Shown here piece by piece: positions 47,032-52,632 of a DNA stretch of 52,632 bases. Every line of letters starts with the position of its first letter. The stretch's first letter is position 1. The stretch is taken from the NCBI GenBank assembly GCA_013423325.1, contig BLJB01000080.1, positions 429-53,060 of the forward strand, read 5' to 3'. The position numbers were made by a program, and so were the translations under genes. This DNA comes from Usnea hakonensis (taxonomy: Eukaryota > Ascomycota > Lecanoromycetes > Lecanorales > Parmeliaceae). The notes beneath the pieces were generated by a model, which worked only from the letters and a program-made list of their open reading frames with translations, made no database searches and was not told the origin of the DNA.

Positions 47032-49167
47032 ATGGCGAATATTCAGAACTTTGCCAATGATCTCTCGGAGAGTTTGGATGATAACTTGACTGTCTCATCG
47101 GCACCTCAAAGGTCGACTGCACTATCAAATAAGCTGTCTAGCGTGCTCTCTGCATCCTATGCAGACTCGGAGATCAGGGATGCTCTGCGTAGCTTGGATG
47201 AGAACGAAATCCAAAACACCGCAGAGACGAGACGAAGATTGAGACTCGATATTCAAAAAGAGGTCATCCAACGGAATGGAGCCGTCATTCAAGAATTTGG
47301 TCATGTTGCGGAGGTTCGTTTGGCTCAGCGCCTTTGATTGCTTTTGCTGAAGAGGCGTCAGCAATTGAAACGTATCGGCACGACTATCAACAGTCTGAAC
47401 AGATGCTGCGAGGATATGCGTCAACAATTGACCGCCGCTCGTCAAGAGAACATACCTGTACTCGAGGAAGCGTCCACTCTCTTGGTCCAAAAGCAGGAGT
47501 TGGAGACAAAGAAGCAGTTGCTAGATGCCTTTAATAAGCATTTCATCATCTCAGAAGAGGATCTATTAGTCTTGACCGAGATGACTGAGGCCGTGGATGA
47601 AAACTTTTTTACAATTTTGAAGAGAGTCAAGCAAATCTACGCTGATTGCCAGGTCCTGCTCGGGACCGAGAACCAAAGGCTCGGGCTTGAACTCATGGAT
47701 CAAAGTTCAAGGAATCTCAACGCGGGCTATCAGAAACTCTACAGATGGATTCAAAAAGAGTTCAAGACATTGAATCTGGAGACTCCACAAATCAGCTCTC
47801 GGATCCGGCGCGCTTTGCGAGCACTCGCAGAACGACCAACTCTGTTTCAAAATTGTTTGGACACTTTTGCAGAAGCTCGAGAGCATGTCTTGACCGAAGC
47901 CTTTTATTCCGCTTTGACCGGTTCGTCAAATGAATATGACCATCCAATGACCAAACCAATTGAGTTTTATGCCCATGAGCCCCTGCGCTATGTGGGTGAT
48001 ATGCTTGCATGGACTCACTCCGCAACCGTCTCCGAGCGTGAAGCTCTAGAGTCCCTCTTCATATCTGACGGAGACGAGATAAGCAGAGGTTTCCAAGCAG
48101 GCAGGCAGGCAGAGCCTTGGTCGGTTGGCGACGAGGCTTTTGACGGACGTAAAGCCTTGGCAGAGCTTGTGAACCGCAACATAGCCGGAATAGCAAGAGC
48201 TCTCCGTCAACGAATAGAACAAGTCCTTCAGAACCACGAAGACGCGGTACTACTGTACAAGATTGCTAATCTCATTATGTTCTATCGGGTCACATTCGTC
48301 AAGCTGCTGGGCTCGGATTCGAGTCTACGAGAAACGCTGTCCTCGCTAGGGCAGTCCGCCCTCCGTCAATTTGGCACTGTCGTATCCGACAACGTCTTGG
48401 CAATCCAGGCAGACGTTGCAGCTCCCTCTCCAGATCTGCGGATACCCGGCTTCCTAGATGAAGCTCTTAGTCAATTGACCATCCTGTTAAAGACCCATGA
48501 CTCATCCCTAACCCCAGCTTCTTCCCGTATCGCAGATTTCAAGCTCATCATCTCCGAAGCCCTCAACCCATTCCTCTCCATCTGCGAGAAGATGGCCAAA
48601 CAAATCAGCGAGCCCTCCGCCTCCGTGTTCGCAGCTAATTGCCTCTTAGCAGCCAAAACAGCGCTCTCGGCTTACGACTTCGTCCAAGATCGAGTGTCGG
48701 AGTTGACCGAGCAACTTGCAAGTCTGACTTTCAAACTTACAGAATACCAGCACGCGTTCTTCCTCCACACCTCGGGTCTCCATCCTCTGCTCGTCGCTCT
48801 AGCGCCTATAGAGGAAACCACAGATAGTCTTAACAGAGTTCCGACGCTTCCGTCATTCCAGGCTCAGCCACTCATGGACGCTAGCCAGGCTCTCGATGAT
48901 TTTTTGCCCTCGGCACTTATGGATGCTATGGAGAACCTCAAGCGGTTGGACAACGCCAAGCTATCACAGGAAATAACGGCGGACGCGGCTGAGAGGTTCT
49001 GTGAGGACTTTGAATTTGTGGAAGGGAAGTTGACAGCGGTCGATGAGTTGAGGGAGGATACTGCGCGTGAGGGTGGAGCAGGCGATGAAAAGGAAGAGCA
49101 AAAGCTAGTACCATTGAGGTCGTTGTTCCCTAGGACAAGCGGAGAGATAAGGGTATTGCTTAGCTGA
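47032..49167 (+). CDS. COG6: COG6, conserved oligomeric Golgi complex subunit 6
   Basis: Lobe-B subunit of the COG tether for retrograde vesicles within the Golgi. Two exons: 47032-47313 and 47362-49167; 695 aa. The 48-bp intron is placed so that GHVAE joins QLKRIGTTINSLNRCCEDM, the typical COG6 coiled-coil start. Further family sequence: FIISEEDLLVLTE, LMDQSSRNLNAGYQKLYRWIQKEFK and the strongly conserved EPLRYVGDMLAWTHSAT. The N-terminal helical region (residues about 30-150) is coiled coil. No membrane segment, as expected of a peripheral Golgi protein. Convergent with OXR1 after 113 bp, divergent from ATG9. Confidence 0.95.
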
Positions 49168-49280
49168 TTGCCAATCTCCTCTGGAGCCCAACGCATATGC
49201 TTTATTATTACAGAAAATCCCCAATTGTCGATAAATCCAGAAGCCCGAGGCTCAACATGAGTGGTCCTTTGCTCTTATAC

Positions 49281-50398
49281 TCAACTATAGTTCGCCGTTA
49301 GCGACCCCACACACCACAACTCCACGCCCACCACCTCAAACTTCTCCCCCTCCTCGCTTAATGGCTCATTGCCAAACGTCATGCAATGACTACTGATCCC
49401 TGTCTCCAGCACTCCATCCAACCATAAACCATATCTCCCGTCTCCGCCGCCTATACTCAGGAAACTTTGTTCGCAGAAAATCAGATAATCGTTCACCCCA
49501 CTGTAAGGAAATGCCTTGAATCGTATCAGATCTGGCGTCGATGTTCCACTTGTGCTCGCAAGATTGTTATTACTTGTCCGATTACCGCCCGTCGTTGCAG
49601 ACGATGGCGATAGATATGATAAAGCATGCGAATGGGACGTGGGGCTCGCAATTGTGGTGCTCCGGCCCATGCTCTCGGTATCGAGCGCCGAAGGTGGAGG
49701 CGGCAGATTGGAGAGGAGGGAAGATGAAGGGAGTATGGAGACGCGCCAGAGGAAGCATTCACCGGTGCCGTAGAAGGAGGCATTTGGGTGCGGGGGTGAG
49801 GTTAAGTAGGCACCGAAGATCTGACAATGTACTTTGCATCAGTAGAGCTTATTAAAGAAGCGTTACGGGTGGAGGAAAATGGGAGAGCACCCACACCGCC
49901 CGCACCGTCTTGCACTACGAGAACAAACGACGCATCTCGTGGTATCTCTGGTGATGCACACTTGTTGTATAGAGTGCCCAAGCTGACGCCGTCTTGCTCA
50001 AGGCTGTATGCTAGAGACCACTGCTCCGCGAGCTGAAGGCGGGGAGGTAAGAGCAGCCTGATCTCTTCGGCGACTGCTTTCGACAAGATTGTAGAGGACG
50101 ACGTCGAGCCGGAAAGTGTGAGGGGCGTCAAGGGTGGAGGTTGGAATGGTGATGCGGTTCGATGCGGGGGGGTATAGACGCGGTTGTGCGAGTCATTTGC
50201 TGAATTGTGATCCGAAGTGTGACTTTGGAGACGCGGCATGGCGGGGCGGTTTGGAGAGGGTTCGGTCAAGCGGCGGTAGAGGCCGGAGACGACGTGTGAG
50301 ACGGGGTAGGAGAGGTAGGAGGTAGATGTTTTTGAAGAGGGAGGTGAAGATGGAGATTGTAGGCCTGGTATAGAGGCACCTTTGGGGGTGGAGGTCAT
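49281..50398 (-). CDS. OXR1: OXR1-like TLDc-domain protein (oxidation resistance)
   Basis: Two exons: 50398-49895 and 49820-49281; 347 aa. TLDc domain from about residue 110: LSKAVAEEIRLLLPPRLQLAEQWSLAYS, then SLGTLYNKC, ASFVLVVQDGAGG joined to IFGAYLTSPPHPNASFYGTGECFLW, then FKAFPYSGVNDYLIFCEQSFLSIGGGDGRYGLWLD and EKFEVVGVELW. Intron 74 bp with a GTGGGT donor. Yeast Oxr1 protects from oxidative stress and promotes V-ATPase disassembly; the same role here is inferred. A Ser/Thr-rich loop of about 50 residues interrupts the domain between the ECFLW and FKAFPY strands, common in fungal homologues. The start at 50398 is the first in-frame ATG; no upstream ATG joins in frame. Confidence 0.93.
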
Positions 50399-50648
50399 TT
50401 GGGAGGTCAATTAAAGTAAGACACTCTTGGATTGGATTGGATATACTTCAAGGAGAGGCAGTCGCGAACAGTCGAAGCCAGCATGCGAATAAAAATAAGG
50501 TTTAAGGTTTTTAACAAACCGTCGATCATCAATTAAGGTAAGGTTTCGGAAAGGTTTCGGAAGCTGCACGGTGACGTTGAAAGCCGTTGGCTTTTGGTCG
50601 AACAACAATGCTGAGACGCGCTCTTCGGCGCCTCAACTATTCATCTAC
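50399..50648. other. Spacer OXR1 promoter / old TRM10 3' end
   Basis: 250 bp between the original TRM10 stop (50649) and the OXR1 start. Contains AAGGTTT/GGTTTCGGAAAGGTTTCGG repeats at about 50498-50560. No gene. Confidence 0.5.
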
Positions 50649-52546
50649 TTACTTATCATCTGATGTCGATGCGAAACCATCATCTTGTTTCGAGGCTCCA
50701 CTTTCCACCTCTTCCACAACTTGATTCGATCTCTCAACCTCAGTTTCCTCATCCAACTCACCTGGGGACAGTCCCCCTACCACAGTCCCCCTGTACACTA
50801 AAATAAACCTCCCGTGCACCATAGACACATTAAGCTTTAGGCCCCACCAAATTACAGTGGGGCCTTGCGCTTGGCCTGTCCACCCATGGCGAGACCCCTG
50901 TTAGCCGTGCTGGGAATGTAGACTACCATACCGCCCATATCTACGAGAGGACCGGTATCGGTAGCCTGTTCCCCTATATAGATTGCGCATTTTTCTCCCT
51001 CTTGTAGGCGGGCGTATAGTCAAGTCCTTCAAGTCTTCTCAAACATCCCATATCGAATATCCTATATCACTTGGCCTGCAGTCATGAATACCGTGGACTA
51101 CAATACCGCTGTTGTAGATAAAAAGAGACGTGCATTCGCTACTTTTCTAGCCGGTCACAAGTATCCTCCTGCAACTGGCGAGGTCTTTCTAGACAAGGAT
51201 ACAGCTTCAGCCTTATTTATAGTGTTAATATCACAGTACTTTCGTACATCAAATACTAGTTCTAGAAATAATTCAAGGTTTTTTCATCCGCAGCACGATT
51301 TGAACCGTGTACCTTCTAGTGAAATCTACGCAGCGAAATCCACTATATCGTGCCTCGTTACCATGTAACGCCCTAAATAATTACATGATTCGTGAAAGAA
51401 AGAAGTCATGAATGCATTTGATATCTACCATTCCAAGGCCCGTACCAAGCCGGGTGGCTGCGAACATTACCGGCCTCGCTTATTTGGCCAATAAGAGGTC
51501 TTCTTCAGTGTAGGGGGACTGTGGTAGGGGGACTGTCCCCAGGTGAGTTGTTCCTCATCAGCCCCAGGCCCACCATCTGCCTCGTCATTCGAGTTTTCAG
51601 TGTTGGCTTTCAGAACCCCTCCTTTCCTTTTAGGCACAACTGCAAGAAAGGCTTTGCCCCAATCTCCTAGCTCGAGCCAACGAAGCATAATCTCTGCCAC
51701 ATGGTTTGTAGCCAGAACGAATCTGCTTGTCATTTGCATATAAAGCCCGATAGGAAGCTTTGCCGTTCTAACGCCTCTGTCCATGGCTCTCTTGTAGCAA
51801 ATACCTTTGTGTCTATTTCGATCCACTAGACCTCCGATGATATACGTGCTGTAGGGTCGCAGTTCGGTCAATGTATCAGGGCTGTCGCTTGTCAAATATA
51901 CAACCTCTCCAGCTTCGGCTTCCCCATCTAATGTCTTAATTGAATCGTCGTCTTTAGCCAGAGCACCCAAAAGTTTCCCGCCATGCTCTCCTTTCATCCA
52001 CTCTTTTGCCTGCTCCGCAGCTTGTACAAAGTCGCCTTCTAGGAATCTGACGTTTTTCCACGAACGATGGTGGCCAGCAAGGACACCATCAAATCTTTCC
52101 TTCAGGTAACCTCCGAAAGAGCTGATGGTCAGATGGGCTCGCAGTGGAGCTTTGTGATTATCAGAATAACATCGCGTGACCTGCGCGCTGAGTGACTTGA
52201 GCTCTTTATCAATCATCAAGTCATCGAACCCACAGTCCAGTATTACAGTGATCGGAAGCTGTGTGTACTCCGGCCTGGTCGATTTCTTTGGTTCGGCAAT
52301 CTTCTTCTCCTGTCCATTGTCGTGAGCCGGCAATTGGTCGGTACGAGCGTTTGACTCTTGACGGGCAGCCTGCTTGCGAACTTTCTTCTCGATCTGTTTC
52401 TCTTTGCGCTTTTCTTTTCGCTTTGCCCGGTTCGCCTCCCATTCCTGGTCCCGCTTAAGTTTTTTGAGCTTATTCTTCGATAATGGCGGAGCGTTTCCAT
52501 CTCCAGACTCTGTACAAAGCGGAGAACCCATTTGAGCGAGCTGCAT
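50649..52546 (-). CDS. TRM10: TRM10, tRNA (guanine-9-N1) methyltransferase, interrupted near its 3' end by a transposon
   Basis: SPOUT-fold enzyme making m1G at tRNA position 9. The open frame runs 52546 to 51467 (359 aa): a Lys/Arg-rich N-terminus (LSKNKLKKLKRDQEWE), then ITVILDCGFDDLMIDKE, HLTISSFGG, VVYLTSDSPDTL, catalytic-region IIGGLVDRNRHKG, TAKLPIGLYMQMTSRFVLATNHV, and LGDWGKAFLAVVPKRKG. From residue 333 the frame reads transposon DNA (51550 downward) and stops at 51467. The old C-terminal codons remain beyond the element: the frame resumes at 50744 (TEVERSN) and reaches TAA at 50649, an acidic tail typical of the family. The whole methyltransferase domain is intact, so activity is probably kept. 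A possible splice (51470 to 50791) would reconnect the tail. Confidence 0.93.
50745..50753. repeat. Target-site duplication, left copy
   Basis: TTCCTCATC, identical to 51551-51559. In the TRM10 sense it reads GATGAGGAA, in frame as Asp-Glu-Glu on both sides of the element. Confidence 0.9.
50754..50792 (+). repeat. Left terminal inverted repeat
   Basis: Begins CAACTCACCTGGGGACAG. Contains the 11-bp word ACAGTCCCCCT twice in direct orientation (50768-50778 and 50782-50792) and the small hairpin GGGGAC-A-GTCCCC. Repeated words inside a terminal repeat are often transposase-binding sites. Confidence 0.9.
51512..51550 (-). repeat. Right terminal inverted repeat
   Basis: Exact inverse complement of the left terminal repeat over 39 positions. 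Read in the TRM10 direction it supplies in-frame codons until the stop at 51467. Confidence 0.9.
51551..51559. repeat. Target-site duplication, right copy
   Basis: TTCCTCATC, identical to 50745-50753. The bases on either side differ between the copies, so the duplication is exactly 9 bp. Confidence 0.9.
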
Positions 52547-52632
52547 GGATCTTTAAAATGGGCTTATGGTTGTTGATTATTATGACGAGATTTTGGTGGA
52601 AACAATTGCTTTCACTATTTGGTAGCTTAGGG

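Larger units (their letters stand above)
50754..51550. mobile_element. 797-bp terminal-inverted-repeat element inserted in TRM10
   Basis: The ends are 39-bp identical inverted repeats (50754-50792 and 51512-51550), extending with lower identity to about 58 bp. It is flanked by a perfect 9-bp direct repeat, TTCCTCATC, at 50745-50753 and 51551-51559. Nine-base duplications are usual for Mutator-like elements, while hAT elements give 8, so this is most likely a small non-autonomous MULE or a MITE. A 95-codon frame (51084-51368, plus) starts MNTVDYNTAVVDKKRRAF and has no recognised transposase motif. It is not visibly RIP-damaged, unlike the relic at the left end, suggesting a younger or single-copy insertion. 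Confidence 0.92.

Noticed and set aside
51290..51360. tRNA-like sequence on the minus strand (GGTTCAAATC T-loop word and complementary GCACGAT/ATCGTGC ends)
   Set aside because: The T-loop word and the complementary ends cannot belong to the same cloverleaf: the T-stem would have a G-G mismatch and the acceptor would start inside it. Probably chance or a decayed remnant.
52610..52632. TTAGGG at the window end as a possible telomere
   Set aside because: A single unit only; not a telomeric array.

Overview
This is nuclear DNA of a filamentous ascomycete (Pezizomycotina). The evidence is 17 eukaryotic genes with many short GT-AG introns (about 44-75 bp, often with CTAAC/CTGAC-like branch sites), fungal-specific families (SKT5/CHS4, SAS2-type MYST, ATG9, GUF1) and an AT-rich retrotransposon relic whose Trp and Gln codons have become stops, as expected from repeat-induced point mutation (RIP). 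The class (Leotiomycetes or a neighbour) is only a guess. No operons, CRISPR arrays, rRNA or convincing tRNA genes were seen.

Layout. Positions 1-2130 hold a RIP-degraded Ty3/gypsy relic (integrase and chromodomain traces), followed by an AT-rich repeat tract to about 2640. Then come GUF1 (+), an alpha/beta hydrolase (-), RPC1 of RNA polymerase III (+), a low-complexity C-run/G-run spacer, a SAS2-like MYST acetyltransferase (-), an uncharacterised fungal protein (-), a 3.2 kb gene-poor stretch, a PhzF-family enzyme (-), the UDP-glucose:glycoprotein glucosyltransferase UGGT (+), a CCCH zinc-finger protein (-), HOP2 (-), SKT5/CHS4 (-), a 1.9 kb divergent spacer, CHL1 (+), a SAP1/YTA6-type AAA ATPase (-), a mitoferrin (-), ATG9 (-), COG6 (+), OXR1/TLDc (-), and TRM10 (-), whose 3' coding end is split by a 797-bp terminal-inverted-repeat element.

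Most genes are conserved housekeeping functions: mitochondrial translation quality control and iron import (GUF1, mitoferrin), transcription (RPC1), chromatin (SAS2), ER folding control (UGGT), chitin synthase control (SKT5), cohesion and meiosis (CHL1, HOP2), Golgi and autophagy traffic (COG6, ATG9, divergent from one 347-bp spacer) and tRNA methylation (TRM10). Exon structures were derived by hand by joining frames so that family motifs are continuous and phases add up. They are internally consistent but have not been tested against transcripts.

The most interesting observations are: (i) a transposon with a perfect 9-bp target duplication and 39-bp identical terminal repeats inside TRM10, whose interior could be spliced out to restore the old reading frame; (ii) a 5-nt microexon that completes the Walker A motif of CHL1; (iii) 10- and 13-nt microexons in an eight-exon HOP2; and (iv) a 12-nt last exon in SKT5 that supplies the final residues of its prenylation box.
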